A stretch of 64,000 bases of DNA, taken from positions 87,059,421 to 87,123,420 of the forward strand of contig JALMGJ010000005.1 of the NCBI GenBank assembly GCA_023362775.1, in the 5' to 3' direction. This DNA is from Charina bottae (lineage: Eukaryota; Chordata; Lepidosauria; Squamata; Charinaidae). The notes beneath the pieces are model-generated. The model did no database searches and was not told the origin of the DNA. It worked only from the letters and a program-made list of their open reading frames with translations. The translations under genes were made by a program, and so were the position numbers. Position 1 is the stretch's first letter; every line of letters begins with the position of its first letter. Shown here one piece after another: positions 1-11,300 of this stretch.

Positions 1-1520
1 TTCCCCCCCCCCTTAAACCTGAAAGCACAGGACCTGAAAATCAGCTCTGACTCTTCCAGGGGAAAGGATAACCACAGGGATCATGCTTGTAGAATGTGGC
101 TTCTGAAAAGATATGTAAAATCTGTGTGGGATTGTCAATTTAATTTGGAAAATCAATCTGATTTCATCCAACACTTCAGTTTTAGAATACTGAACTATTT
201 GATCTGATATTCAACCTGAACTATCCTATTGGTTTGATTCAATTGTGGAAGAGCCATTTCTATGCCTTTACAAAAGGATCTGAATTCATCCCAGTGGCAT
301 CAGATTAGCTAGTTCAAATCTCCTGTCAACTTTGATTCAGAAAGTTAGCTCAATGAGTCAATCACTGCCACTGAATCTCTGAAACTAACATTCTCACAGC
401 CCTATTGTAGACACTAAACACAAAACAGTAAACCTTAATGAGCCCCAAACTCTATGGACCACCCAACAATCATGAAAATGGCTGGGAAAGTCACAGAAAA
501 CTTAACTGTCCACAGATTTCTCATTTGTGGATTCTTGGCACGCTGAAATAGTCTTATGTGAGGTCAGAAGCACAAAAGATTGCTGAAGAAATTCAATATA
601 ATTCAATCTGATTATGCGGTATGAAATTTCCTTCAGATACTCACCAAAATAACCTTGTCAATCTCCTTTGGGGGACACCAATGAAACATCCCTGTGGAGT
701 CATATTTTTTCACATTGCAATCCATGTTGTCAACTTGTTCATTGCCAGGGATTAATAAAGGATCATGTCTGAGCAAGAAAATACATTGGGATTAATATCA
801 GCTGATATCATAACAAAGAGTAAAGCATGTACTATCTTTTGAGATACCCACATTTAAGAAACAATGAAAGTGTGAGATTAGTTTTAAATATGGTGTAGGG
901 AAACTAGTCTCACTTACTAGTTTTCATTAACAAGAACAATTGTAGTTGTAGTTGGCTTTCTTTTACCTTAAGATACAAACACATTCCCCCTTTTTCTCTC
1001 CCAGATAAACACCACAACATTCTATATTAACATCTGCAGTGAAGTAGAAGGAATAGAAACCAAAATTCCACCCTGACCTACAGTATCAGCATAAGGAGAG
1101 GAGAGAAAGCCAATTGGCTGCTTTTATTACATACAACTTCTGATGTGACTCTTTTGAAGCTTAAATAGGCTGTACTTGAAATATTTTAGAAATTTGCCCA
1201 ATCATATTTTGCATCCCCAACCTGAAGCTTTCAATTACATCATCTGATAGCAAACTGACTGAGTGCCATATTCAGAATGCATGACTTTAATGCTCGACAC
1301 AATGCCCACTTTCTATGAGAACAGGGAGATCTGTAGCCATCTTCAAAGCATTTCTTGTGGCAAAATAAGTATAATGAAAATTGCTTTTCACCCTCATGTA
1401 CAGAAAGTGAACCAGGAGTAGACAAAAAGATTGTAGTCTACAATTTGCTCTTCTGGGAAGTGGCGTTGGCCACAGCATCTTGCACTAATAAAATGAATCA
1501 AGTAATATAGATACTGAATC
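1..1520. other. Unassigned AT-rich intergenic DNA
   Basis: No gene, RNA or recognisable mobile element is seen. Open frames are short and look like chance. The stretch at about 125-260 has loosely repeated ATTTGATCTGAT-like words resembling those at 63.1-63.3 kb and may be a worn copy of the same repeat. Confidence 0.5.
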
Positions 1521-1547
1521 TGTCAATTCCTAAAGCCCAAGGCAAGT
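1521..1547 (+). repeat. Short direct-repeat donor segment 1
   Basis: These 27 bases recur at 1755-1781 with one mismatch. They form the left half of the chimeric segment there. Confidence 0.75.
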
Positions 1548-1743
1548 CCAAGTCAAAAAGAAGTTGAGAGGACCACAGAAGTCTCCCTCAGAATAAGAGT
1601 GACTGATTCCCTTCTATGGGTTTAAGCTTGTGGGCTAATGTATCGAACTGTGAATGTTCATCTGAAATTCTTCTTTATATATTATGCTAAATGGCACCCT
1701 AATTTTAGGACAGCCATCTTCCGGATGTATGACTGATGCAAAG

Positions 1744-1846
1744 AATCTATTTGGTGTCAATTCCTGAAGCCCAAGGCAAGTTCAGGGTTTCTTAGCACAT
1801 ATGGATGCAAAAGCCATTTCTGAAATTGCACAATCTATTTGGTGTC
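1744..1846 (+). repeat. Chimeric 73-bp insertion between 15-bp direct repeats
   Basis: The word ATCTATTTGGTGTCA occurs at 1744-1758 and again at 1832-1846. Between them, the sequence up to 1781 matches 1521-1547 and the sequence 1780-1834 matches 2741-2795 with one mismatch in 55. The segment therefore looks stitched from two neighbouring sequences 0.2 and 0.9 kb away. It carries no poly(A) tail and no terminal inverted repeats. I infer a templated repair insertion rather than a transposon, but an unrecognised repeat family is possible. Confidence 0.65.
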
Positions 1847-2280
1847 AGATTAAAACTGTTTTAAATTGTCCAGGCAATTTAATTTGGCATGTCTGTTTCA
1901 GTTTTTCTACTCTTCAATAGTTACTACAATTGCTCTTAATTGCTTTATTGTTTATCTTGTTTCTAACATTTGATCATTATTACTAAATCTGTTCCCTTCT
2001 CATAATTATTAATTCTGTTCTCTTTGGGTAGCTGTTCATGAATGTGGGGGAGAAATATTTTAATCAAGAAATTGAATAAGGGGGGGGGATCCTCCTAGTG
2101 GAAAAACTTACATGGATGATGCACTGATCATTACCAGTTTCCTTGACATGAAATATCACTGGGACATTTTTGGTTTCCTGAGAGGTGATAGTTAGATGCA
2201 ACAGGTCTAGTCAAGGCCCAGTGCAAACTGAATGTACTCTAGAGTAGGAATGAGTCATGTTTTCCTTCAAATGTTATGTT
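1847..2280. other. Unassigned intergenic DNA
   Basis: AT-rich sequence with a run of nine G near 2080. No coding or repeat signature was recognised. Confidence 0.5.
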
Positions 2281-2352
2281 GCCCCAGCTCCCATTAGTCC
2301 TAGGCAGCATGGATAACAGTGAGGCATCATGGGAGTTAAGAGTCCAACTACA
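2281..2352. mobile_element. Possible worn hAT-type MITE arm
   Basis: The words CATCATGGGAGTTAAGAGTCC and GGCAGCATGG resemble the usual CATGATGGGAGTTGTAGTCC core of small vertebrate hAT fold-back elements. Only one arm is present and no target duplication is visible, so the call is weak. Confidence 0.3.
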
Positions 2353-2355
2353 TCT

Positions 2356-2671
2356 AAAGTAAAGGTAAAGGTTCCCCCTGCACATTTGTGCAGTCGTGTC
2401 CGACTCTAGGGGCCGGTGCTCATCTCCGTTTGTTAGCCGGAGAGCCAGCGTTGTCCAAAGACGCTTCCACAGTCATGTGGCCGCATGACACGCACAGAAC
2501 GCTGTTACCTACCCACTGAAGTGGTACCTATTCATCTACTTGCATTTGCATGCTTTCGAATTGCTAGGTTGGCAAGAGCTGGGGCTAGTGCGGGAGCTCA
2601 CTCCGTCACGCGGGACTAGGGATTCGAACCTCCGAACTTGCGATCTTCCGATCGACAAGCCTGGCATCTCT
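2356..2671 (-). mobile_element. tRNA-derived SINE, family A (copy 1), head truncated
   Basis: On the minus strand this is the same SINE seen in full at 48.6-49.0 kb. The plus strand begins with the tail repeat AAAGTAAAGGTAAAGG, continues through the conserved body, and reaches the Pol III B-box (GGTTCGAATCC on the minus strand, near 2620-2630). It stops inside the tRNA-like head, so the A-box end is missing. It belongs to the commonest family in this window (eight copies). Confidence 0.9.
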
Positions 2672-2740
2672 GTAGGAGCACAATTGTGCATCCCTAGCCA
2701 GAAAGATTCCACAAAATACGTACAGATTCTATGGCAGAGA

Positions 2741-2795
2741 GTTCAGGGTTTCTTAGCACATACGGATGCAAAAGCCATTTCTGAAATTGCACAAT
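2741..2795 (+). repeat. Short direct-repeat donor segment 2
   Basis: These 55 bases recur at 1780-1834 with a single C/T difference. They lie 70 bp beyond the truncated head of the family A SINE. Confidence 0.75.
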
Positions 2796-3677
2796 TAGAA
2801 AGCTACTGGGTGAATATCATCATATCAACCTTGCATTTGAGGAGTTGCCCCAACTTCTTCCCCCTCCACCAACACTACCCTTACTTGCGTGCACCTTGGT
2901 ACAGGATTTAGCCAAATATCTTGAATGGTTTCATGCTAACTGTCTCTAGTTCTGGAATAGAGCTTGCTTCTGTGCAGAGATGCCTTTTCTGCTTTTCTGA
3001 AGATGTTTAACCAAGGGGGATAAGAATCTACTTGTTTAAAACAAATGTTGGATTTTTTTTTTACCTTGAAAGGCAGACATTGCTGGCTTTCAATGCATAG
3101 CAACATCCACAGTTTTATACAAAGAAAGGAACAGAAAGCAATTGAATGTGTTTTAGAAAGTCTACCAAGCTACTATTCTCGTATCTACAGTATCTCCAAC
3201 TATATTCACAGCTCCTCTCTACTTCTACCAAAAATTATGCACACTTGAGTTCAAGCAGAGAGGAAAGTAAAAATTTTCTGAGTTTTCCAGAGCAGATAAT
3301 GCCACTTATGATCAATGAAACTCAAGAGCAACACTAAATGCTACACTATAACCCACAGAAAGAGTGCCTCAAGCAAAGCCACAAATTCCTTTTCCAGCAA
3401 ACCTGCCATGAGAGAGCAAGTATTATACTTTAAAGAGCAACAGTCTCCTTCCAGACCTTTAAAAATACCTTCAGTGCATTCGACTGGCATTTTTAACTTT
3501 AGAACTATTTCTGAGCAAACCAGAATTGGAAGAAAAAGTCAAGACAAAAAAAAAGTAAATAAGTTTTCTTAATATGGTTAGCTCCCTCTCTTCAGTTTTA
3601 GTCCTGTACATTCTGGAGATTTTACTACTTAAATGAAAGATGGTTAATTTGGGCTATGCCTTTGGTTAGTACACTAT
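2796..3677. other. Unassigned intergenic DNA
   Basis: Short overlapping open frames between 3045 and 3572 show no domain or codon pattern that I recognise. Nothing else is supported. Confidence 0.5.
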
Positions 3678-3686
3678 ATTTTGATT

Positions 3687-3865
3687 TTTTTTTAAATCCG
3701 TTCAATCGTGTCCGATTCTCGGAGACTGCCTGGACAAGTCCCTGTAGTTTTCTTGGCAAGATATTGGAAGTGGTTTGCCCTTGCCTGCTTCCTGGGGCTG
3801 AGAGAGAGTGACTGGCCCAAGGTCTCTAGCCTGATGCTTAACCACTACACCAAAGTGACTCTCAC
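3687..3865 (-). mobile_element. Sauria SINE, internally deleted
   Basis: Minus-strand copy of the squamate Sauria SINE. The plus strand opens with the BovB-like tail (CGTTCAATCGTGTCCGATTC), then the conserved middle (TTTTCTTGGCAAGA, GAAGTGGTTTGCC), then the tRNA-like head (TAACCACTACACCAAA). About 40 bases holding the B-box are missing compared with the copy at 43.7 kb. The 9-bp word ATTTTGATT at 3678-3686 and 3866-3874 is a probable target-site duplication. Confidence 0.9.
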
Positions 3866-4093
3866 ATTTTGATTAGGATACATTAAAACAATGTAAATGA
3901 CAATTCCTTTGTATGGAAAAGTCAACCAAATTAGTAAACTTTTGTTGGGCTGATCCAGCAAGGGCTTTCAAAGATATAAACTCAAAAGCAGCTTCAGAAA
4001 CTGGTTCCGGTTTTACATCTGTGCTAACATATTGGCTTTTTATGCACTAGAAGGTGCCTGTCTCATCAACCTCCACTAGAGTCAACTCACATG

Positions 4094-4436
4094 TAAAAGG
4101 TAAAGGTAAATGTTCCCCCCCGCACATTTGTGCAGTCGTGTCCGACTCAAGGGGCTGGTGCTCATCTCCGTTTGTTAGCCGAAGAGCCAGCGTTGTCCGA
4201 AGACGCTTCCATGGTCATGTGGCCACATGACGCGCGCGGAACGCTGTTACCTACCCACCGAAGTGGTACCTATTCATCTACTTGCATTTGCTTGCTTTCA
4301 AATTGTTAGGTTGGCAAGAGCTGGAGCTAGTGCGGGAGCTCACTCCGCACACAGGGTTAGGGATTTGAACCTCCGAAATTGCGATCTTCCGATCGACAAG
4401 CCTGGTGTCTTACCCAGTAAGCCACCATGCCCCTTT
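4094..4436 (-). mobile_element. tRNA-derived SINE, family A (copy 2), full length
   Basis: Full-length minus-strand copy from the (TTTACC) tail to the tRNA-like head (CCACCATGCCCC on the plus strand). A 12-bp target duplication, TCAACTCACATG, lies at 4082-4093 and 4437-4448. Many C-to-T type differences from the 48.6-kb copy suggest moderate age. Confidence 0.93.
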
Positions 4437-4448
4437 TCAACTCACATG

Positions 4449-5167
4449 AGCCTTCCTCAAATTATGCTTACCTGGTCTGCCTAGGGAATCACATGTTGGA
4501 TGTACACAACCTCCCTTCATTGTATAAAGAGGTTTACAAGCAAAGTTGCATTATGATCCATGCCCATGCCTCCTCATATTGAGCAGATGACATCTTCTTA
4601 GAGAGAAATTTGTGTGCTCCAATTGAGGATACATGTTGTTTCTGTTTTTCATGCACTCCATGCAGTGATGTAGTTTTTAAGGGGGGAGGAGGGAAGTTTT
4701 TTTTTTTTTTTAGATCCAGTGGGTAACATCGCATGCTTTTCCTAGTCTCTCTTACAACTGCCCTAACAAATTGTGGCAATTAGCATGCGGTTAGTGTTAA
4801 CATGCAGGCAGCAAAGGCAGGTGGTGCTAATAATTGAAAAAGCATTTAGAGCTTTTACACCCCAGCTGAATATTTCATAATCGGAGGCATGTTTCACCAT
4901 TTACTCACTGGGCCTCTGTCACTTCAATCTTCCCTGACTGCTCTGACTGGTGCTCCAAAGCTCCACCAAGTCAAGACTGACAGTTTGTCACAGGCGAAGT
5001 CCTCGGTCTACTGTGTCAGCTTGCTGGGGCTGGCTGCAAAGGTTGTCACGCTGCTCTGACGGAATGTAGCAAATGTTTTGTGACTAATACACCCACCTTT
5101 TGTCATCTAGCATTAGCTATTCCTGTGGCCATTCCAGTCTGTAACAAGGGCAGTAAGCTGAAATGAA
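4449..5167. other. Unassigned intergenic DNA
   Basis: Contains a T-run near 4698-4711 and no coding signature. Some GC-richer text at 4870-5070 is not recognised. Confidence 0.5.
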
Positions 5168-5381
5168 CGCATGACGCACGCGGAACGCTGTTACCATCCC
5201 ACCGAAGTGGTACCTATTCATCTACTTGCATTTGCATGCTTTCGAATTGCTAGGTTGGCAAGAGCTGGGGCTAGTGCGGGAGCTCACTCCGTCACGCGGC
5301 GCTCGGGTCTCAAACCTCCGAACTTGCAATCTTCCGATTGACAAGCCTGGCATCTTACCCGCTGAGCCACCATGCCCCTTA
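5168..5381 (-). mobile_element. tRNA-derived SINE, family A (copy 3), tail end missing
   Basis: The head and two thirds of the body are present: ACGCGGAACGCTGTTACC on the left, CGCTGAGCCACCATGCCCC on the right. The part carrying the BovB-like motif and the tail repeat is absent, so this is truncated at the end where 5' truncation by reverse transcription is not expected. It is more likely a later deletion. Confidence 0.88.
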
Positions 5382-5585
5382 GCCTTTAGTTTCCTTTTAT
5401 CTTCTATCAGCAGTTGTTTTTAGGATGTAAGCAGTTTGGCAGTGTGGGGAAGAAACACTGAACTATAATGGATGCCGTTCGCCATATCTGAAAACCATAC
5501 TTCAGTGAGTCTTCCCTTTGTTTATTTACCTTCCTTATTTTCTATTGGTAAATAAAATGCATATTTTGTCTAAATTGAAGGTTTG

Positions 5586-5614
5586 GTTATCTAATAACTC
5601 AGTTATTAGATAAC
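5586..5614. repeat. Near-perfect palindrome, 14-bp arms
   Basis: GTTATCTAATAACT at 5586-5599 and its exact reverse complement at 5601-5614, separated by one base. It lies 2-3 bp before the SINE that starts at about 5617. Confidence 0.9.
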
Positions 5615-5616
5615 TG

Positions 5617-5838
5617 ACAGCCAGTGTGATGTAATGGTAAAGGTGTTTTAGACTCGGCCAGGGGAGACCCAAATATGAGATCACTCTCAGCCACAGAAGC
5701 TCACCAAGAGCCTTTGGGTCAGCCCTTGTCTCTCAGCTCAAGCAAGTTCATGGGGAAAAGTTAGAAGAAGAACTAGGTATGCCACCTTGAGCTTCTGGAG
5801 GAAAGGTGCATTATAAATCTAACAAACAAACAAAAATA
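5617..5838 (+). mobile_element. tRNA-derived SINE with L2-like tail, worn
   Basis: Reads CAGCCAGTGTGATGTAATGG at the 5' end, a degenerate B-box region, CTCTCAGC in the body, and CACCTTGAGCTTCTGGAGG followed by AAATCTAACAAACAAACAAA at the 3' end. This order matches a widespread reptile tRNA-SINE whose tail resembles an L2-like LINE. It is divergent and the A- and B-boxes are damaged. Confidence 0.75.
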
Positions 5839-6911
5839 GCATGATATACAAAGAGGTGAACTAAGCTTTGAAAAGCTGCTTCCCTATGGGAGCTACTGTT
5901 TAGCAAGACAGGAAGGAGGGAAACCGCACAAATCACAGGTTGTAGAGACTACAAATCATAGCTTAAAGCCTAAACTATTATTGCTTCATATTAAGGTAGA
6001 ACCAGAACCAATTGCTATTTCTCAAAATGGTTCTCCAATATTTAAAATATTCCCATAGGAGGGACTTTGCATACCCCCCCCCCCAAGAATTGATGTTCTT
6101 TGAATTCGGTTTGCAAACTGTTAAAGGTTCATAGCCTAGGCTTGCCAATATTATAATGTATTGTATGCTTCTTTCCACTACTGTTTTCAATTAATTATAA
6201 TGTATTGCTATATTTAGATTTTAAACTTGGTTACATATAGTTTATTGTTCTTAACCAGCTTCAGAGTTGGCTTGTCTCAATACATATACTCAAGGTTTAC
6301 CATAGTTCCTCCAGGTAGCTATTGAAAAGCAGAGGGGGAAGTGTGCAATCTCCTCCCTGTAGCCCAGTGAGAGGAGAGAACATGAATATAAGTCTCGGTC
6401 ATTTAACATTAAATAATAGTTTGGCTTCATTTGGGTATCACACGAATGCATCAGCAGTGTCATGCCTAGAATCAAATGATCATCCTATGAAATTATGGAA
6501 ATTTGCCTCTAAACTTTAGAAGAATGGACAGATTTTGCTATGGAAGTCAAACAGGAAGAAACGGTTCCCCTCTCAATATAAACAGTGAGTCCTACAGCAG
6601 AACTGTTGGTATGCAGTTCACAACGTTTTATTCTGATATCTTGATCCATCGCTGGAAGACAACTTCTTTCCTCTAGCTTTACATAATCCAAGACATTGGA
6701 AAGAGAACTAAAGAGGGAGAAAATATACAATATGACTGGGTCTTTCATCCAGATATGTTGAAAGGGTGTAGCATTTTGCTTTGTTTATCCGTGTTTTAAA
6801 AAAATAGATTAAATTTTAATTGGAATAGTTTTTTTATCCTCGTTATGATGGACTAATTTAAAAAATGAACATGAGTTTACAAGATTCCAGATTTATGATC
6901 AACCTATTACA
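5839..6911. other. Unassigned intergenic DNA
   Basis: AT-rich, with a C-run near 6075. The open frames on both strands are short and overlap one another. No element was recognised. Confidence 0.5.
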
Positions 6912-7110
6912 AGTGGCACCACCTAACCAACCTCAGCTGATCCCAAATAGCTAAGTAGGGTTACATCTATTTAGTATGGGAGGCCACCAAGACATTTGAG
7001 TGTTGTAAACTAACTGAGAAGTCCTGGAAGACAACAAAGGCAAGCCACTTCCTCCTGATTGTCACAGATTTATATGAGTGGGTCCATGTAATCCCCAAGA
7101 GCTCAACTCA
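6912..7110 (+). mobile_element. 5S rRNA-derived SINE (5S-Sauria type)
   Basis: The segment CTCAGCTGATCCCAAATAGC, then AAGTAGGG, then TAGTATGGGAGGCCACC follows the order of vertebrate 5S rRNA, including its internal Pol III promoter region (GATCTCGGAAGCTAAGCAGGG and TTAGTACTTGGATGGGAG in 5S). A few bases of the second block are deleted. The 3' half (GGCAAGCCACTTCCTCCTG) resembles the body of Sauria-type SINEs. It is therefore a SINE with a 5S-derived head, not a 5S gene. Confidence 0.85.
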
Positions 7111-7224
7111 AACTGATCTTAGATTTCCTCCGCTGCAAACATAAGCTTATGATAACACAAGTAAGAAGTTCATAGAATGGTTCAAAATTATCGTTTTCAG
7201 TACAATAACAGGTACATGAATGAG

Positions 7225-7625
7225 GACTTGTGCAATACCATTGCAGTCAGTTCCTTTATCATATGGAATCCTTGATGGCTGCTTCTCAAATCTGTGTGTC
7301 TTCCAGAAGTAGAAGCATAAGCCAGAAGGTAGGAGCTGTGATAGAGATGCCTGCCCTCTGGAGTAGTATTTCCCCAGACATCCACATGGCCCCCACACTG
7401 AAGATGTTCCAAAAGGCACTGAAAAACTGGCTGTTCACCCAGGTCTTGGGGCAGGGTGGTAGGTGAGCTCCTGTAAGATTTTGTCTTGTTTTGTATGTTT
7501 TTTCTTGACACTAATAATCTGTTTCTTTATTTCATTGTTCTGACTTTTTATTACGTAAAATGCCCAGAGTCAGAGTCAGAGTCAATGCCTCAAGCACTCT
7601 TTAAATTTATGAAAATAAACAAATA
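7225..7625 (+). pseudogene. Worn 3' end of an L2-like LINE
   Basis: Around 7340-7450 a frame reads PALWSS...APTLKMFQKALKNWLF, which aligns in order with the ALWNILP...APSLLAFRKALKTWLC C-terminus of the better preserved element at 17.3-17.5 kb. It is followed by a 3' untranslated part with GCCCAGAGTCAGAGTC and AAAATAAACAAATA, as in that element. Most flanking codons are lost. It is older than the other L2-like copies here. Confidence 0.65.
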
Positions 7626-8059
7626 TTTGATCCAAACTCCTCATTCTTAGGGCTAAGGGTAGTTATAGCAGAAAAGGTACTATTAGATAGTAACCCAAAT
7701 AAAAGGGAAGCTCAGCTGAGAAAGCCAATTGTCTAGAGGATAATGTCAATGATACTATTTGCTTTGAAGTGGGCAGGGGCAAGTTATATTTTTGCCAGTG
7801 CCTGGCTCCATCACATGCTGTTTCTGTCTCGAGAGGCAATGTTTTACTGGGTCTGATGCTTTCTATGGCTCTCATTAGTCCAGCTCTGGACTAATGCAAT
7901 TGTAGTTATTGAAGACACTGAGGACCAGAGGCCACAATGGGTTTTATCCATGACAAATGCCTTCTAGATTGAGGGGTTTTTTTTACATTATTGTCACCAA
8001 ACGTTATTCATATATGTTCAGATCTGGTAGTTTTCATGCTTTTGCCTACGATGCCGCTG
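7626..8059. other. Unassigned intergenic DNA
   Basis: No coding or repeat signature recognised. Confidence 0.5.
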
Positions 8060-8072
8060 AGGATTGGGAACA

Positions 8073-8381
8073 GAAAAAGGAAAGGTTCCCCTGTGCAAGC
8101 ACCGAATCATGTGACCCCTGGGGAGACGCTGCTTTCGCGACGTTTTCCTGGCAGACTACAGAGCGGGGTGGTTTGCCATTGCCTTCCCCAGTCGTGATTA
8201 CCTTTCCCCCAGCAAGCTGGGTACTCATTTTACCGACCTCGGAAGGATGGAAGGCTGAGTCGACCTGAGCCGGCTACCTGAGAACCAGCTTCCGCTGGGA
8301 TCGAACTCAGGTCGTGGGGAGAGTTTCGGTTTCAGTTGCAATACTGCCACCTACCACTCTGCACCACACAAGGCTGTATTA
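8073..8381 (-). mobile_element. tRNA-derived SINE, family D, full length
   Basis: Minus-strand SINE of a different family from the others. Its head reads GTGGTGCAGAGTGGTAGG, a B-box GAGTTCGATCC lies at about 8298-8308, and the body contains GGCAATGGCAAACCACC. The tail on the plus strand is AAAAAGGAAAGGTTCCCC. A 13-bp target duplication AGGATTGGGAACA is visible at 8060-8072 and 8382-8394. Its tail AAGGAAAGGTTCCCC resembles that of family A (AAAGGTAAAGGTTCCCC), so the two families may share a mobilising partner. Confidence 0.9.
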
Positions 8382-8394
8382 AGGATTGGGAACA

Positions 8395-11300
8395 ACTCCT
8401 CCGTTATTACATCTGAAACGGACAACAAGGCCCGTTGTTTATTCCAATAAACATTAATCCATCAGGGTTTTTGATTCTCCAGTCAGATCCAAGGACATTA
8501 TAATATTCCCACTGTATGAACTATAATGATTCTAAAAATAATCTAAGGGTTGTAAATTTAAAGCCCTGTTACAAAGGTTGTACGTCTTGAAATGTATGTG
8601 GAACATGCAGCAAGGGAACATTTAAAAATTAATTTCTAAAATGGGAAATCATTATCTTCTTTAAGTTCAGCCTTAGCTCTTGCAGGCCACTGATACTTAC
8701 TTAAAGGGGAACTAAACTGGTAACCTCTTCAAATATAGATGCAATTACTGATCATGCAGAAATTTCTGCATGAATGCCTGCGACAGCATGCCCTGCCCGC
8801 CAGTGTCAATTACTGATCAATACTGCAGATCTCTTGTAATTTTAGACTGTTTCCCACTACCATTTCCTCCTCATTAATAATTTTTAAGCTTTGGTTATCA
8901 ATTGAATATGTTGCACACTAAGAAATTATTTCCTTGTCTCAAGCCAGAAGGTATTATGGAGGTATTTCTCTTTTCCTTTCTTCCCTGTAGAACAAATATA
9001 GGGCCATAACTACCCTCCATTTATTAATTTATTCATATTTATGCTGCTGTGTGTGTGTGTGTGTTCATGTGTTGAAGTTGAATGTTTCAAACCAGTATTT
9101 CTGGCTCAGCTCTGGGGTAACTTTATCCCATACCTGGGAAAATGGGACTCATTTCAGACTTACATTTATGGGGAAGAGGCAATGGGATCGCTTTTGAAAC
9201 TGTCTACCTTTTTTTTTGGGGGGGGGGGAAGGAAGCTCACAATAGCAACCACTGTTTTAATAGTTTTGAGCTAATGGGTGCACATTCCATAGCACGTCAA
9301 CTGCTAGAGAAGGATGGGAAATATCTCTTGGCTCCAAATATAATTTTAGAAGGGAGGAAAGAGTTAAAGAGGCTTTGAGGGGATAAATTGGAATGAAGAT
9401 AACGTTTTGGAGGGATCGTAAGAGTTGAAGAAAAATGTCCACCTGACTAGGGGACAAGCACCCCCTGCTTAGAAAGCTAGAAACATGGTGGCGAAGTTGC
9501 TTTGGCAGAAGTACAGGAGAAGCCTAGAATGAGAAAAGAGAACCCTTTCCTTCTCCTTCTGGTGTCCGGTGTACTGCAATGTGTCAAGCATAAGGAGATC
9601 TGGGACATGTAGTTTTCTTTAGACCAATGGTACCAGGAAGCCCTTGGGACAGCTAACTTTTCCAGATGAAGCAAGGTTCTGCTTGATGGCTCTTATCTAT
9701 CACAATATTACTTCCAAGTATATGACCCACAGTTCAGCTTTCCTCTTGGAATGAGAAAATGGAAAAGACATGGTTTGGGGGAGATGGGCGGTAATACAAA
9801 TTTAAATAATAAATGAATAAATAAAATGGAAAAGACACAGAGACATGTGCATCATTTACATACTGCTCACATGATAGCTCTGGATAATCTCTTCCAACGG
9901 TTCCATAGGGATGTTGAAGAATGTGGAGGACATGATAGGACATGAGGATATCCCAAATGTAGGAAATAGTTTTTGCAAGTCCCTTCAGTTTGAAAAGAAG
10001 CTAATGTAATATATTTTGGATGGGGCAGCTGCTTGAGAAAAAACCCTGGGTGTATGGAACTGACTGGATGAGTTTTTGGACCCAGCCCATGTCATTAATA
10101 CTTTGACTATGGAAAACTGTTACAATGCTATGGACCATATTTGAAATGTTCGCATTTTCTGGAAAGCTATTAATAATTTTAATAATGTCTTGTAACTAAC
10201 TTTCCAAATGAAAAAGGCAGAGCTCTTTAATGTGACTGATCCAGTAGATGCTGATAACCAGATATCCAACAAATGAGAGATTAAAAGTTATAAAAGAAGT
10301 TTCCTTTTTCTCTACAGTTGTGTAAGATATGATTAAATTTATTGGTTTAATTTCACTAGAAATCTGGGTTTGAAATCATTATAAAAGTAAAACGTTTGAA
10401 TTCACAGGATTTCACAGAAATCACACAGGTTCCATAAGTATGCTAAAGAGGGACCAGAAATTAATCACTCTACTTATAAGAATATAAGGGCATTTAGTAA
10501 AAAGTATAATAACAGGACATTAATAAAAGCCATGAAAGTCAGAGTTAAAACATTCTGATGCAATTCTGAAAGGAGACCTGACTGCAGACTAGCCAAAGCA
10601 TGGATGTATTACATATTGAACTAATAACCTTACCAATTACTTTAATTCTCTAATTAAACTAATATAATTATAAAAAAGAAGCTTAAGGGTCCAAGGAACC
10701 TAAATCGCACACTCTTGGTAAACCTGAATCCAAACATTTTGAAAAAGCTAGCAACATTTCTGGAAGAGATGTTATTTGCCTTGAAGTTGCCCTGTGGAAA
10801 ATTATATCTAGTCCAAAACTGCAGCTTTGCATTCAACTCAAAACCTGTGAGAAATTTCAAGGGGAACTTGATAAAGGATCTGCAAGATTTGTTGGGAAGA
10901 TTTTGTTTATGGCCTCAGTAAACCAATTCAGTTAAGTGGTCAAAGGCCCTTTTCTTTCATCGCTTTTAGATAAATGTTTTAACGGTAACGCACATTTGCA
11001 TCTGTTTTGAAAGATGAGATCTTCCCTTGAGCTGGAATGAATCTTGTAAGCATGGACTCCCAAACACGGCGTGGTGAAGGGAGCAGGCAAAGGCTCAGGT
11101 TTGGAACAGAGACCCGAGTCCAGCAGATGGACAAAGGAGGAAATAAAACAGATCTAGGTTTGCTGAGCTCCACACTTGTTGTCCAACCCATGTTTAGCAA
11201 TTCTGATGTGTTACTGAACAGACAGCTCAAGCCTGAGATGAGTAATCTCCCTGAGTCCCTCTTCAGCAGGCAATGAAAGCAAGGCTCCACTTTGAAAATT

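Noticed and set aside
2540..2911. Recurring open frame with HAFELLGWQELGLVRELT-like product in several places
   Set aside because: It is a translation of the non-coding body of the family A SINE and recurs only where that SINE occurs.
6912..7000. 5S rRNA gene
   Set aside because: Only diverged 5S-like blocks with a deletion are present, followed by a SINE body; no terminator run follows.
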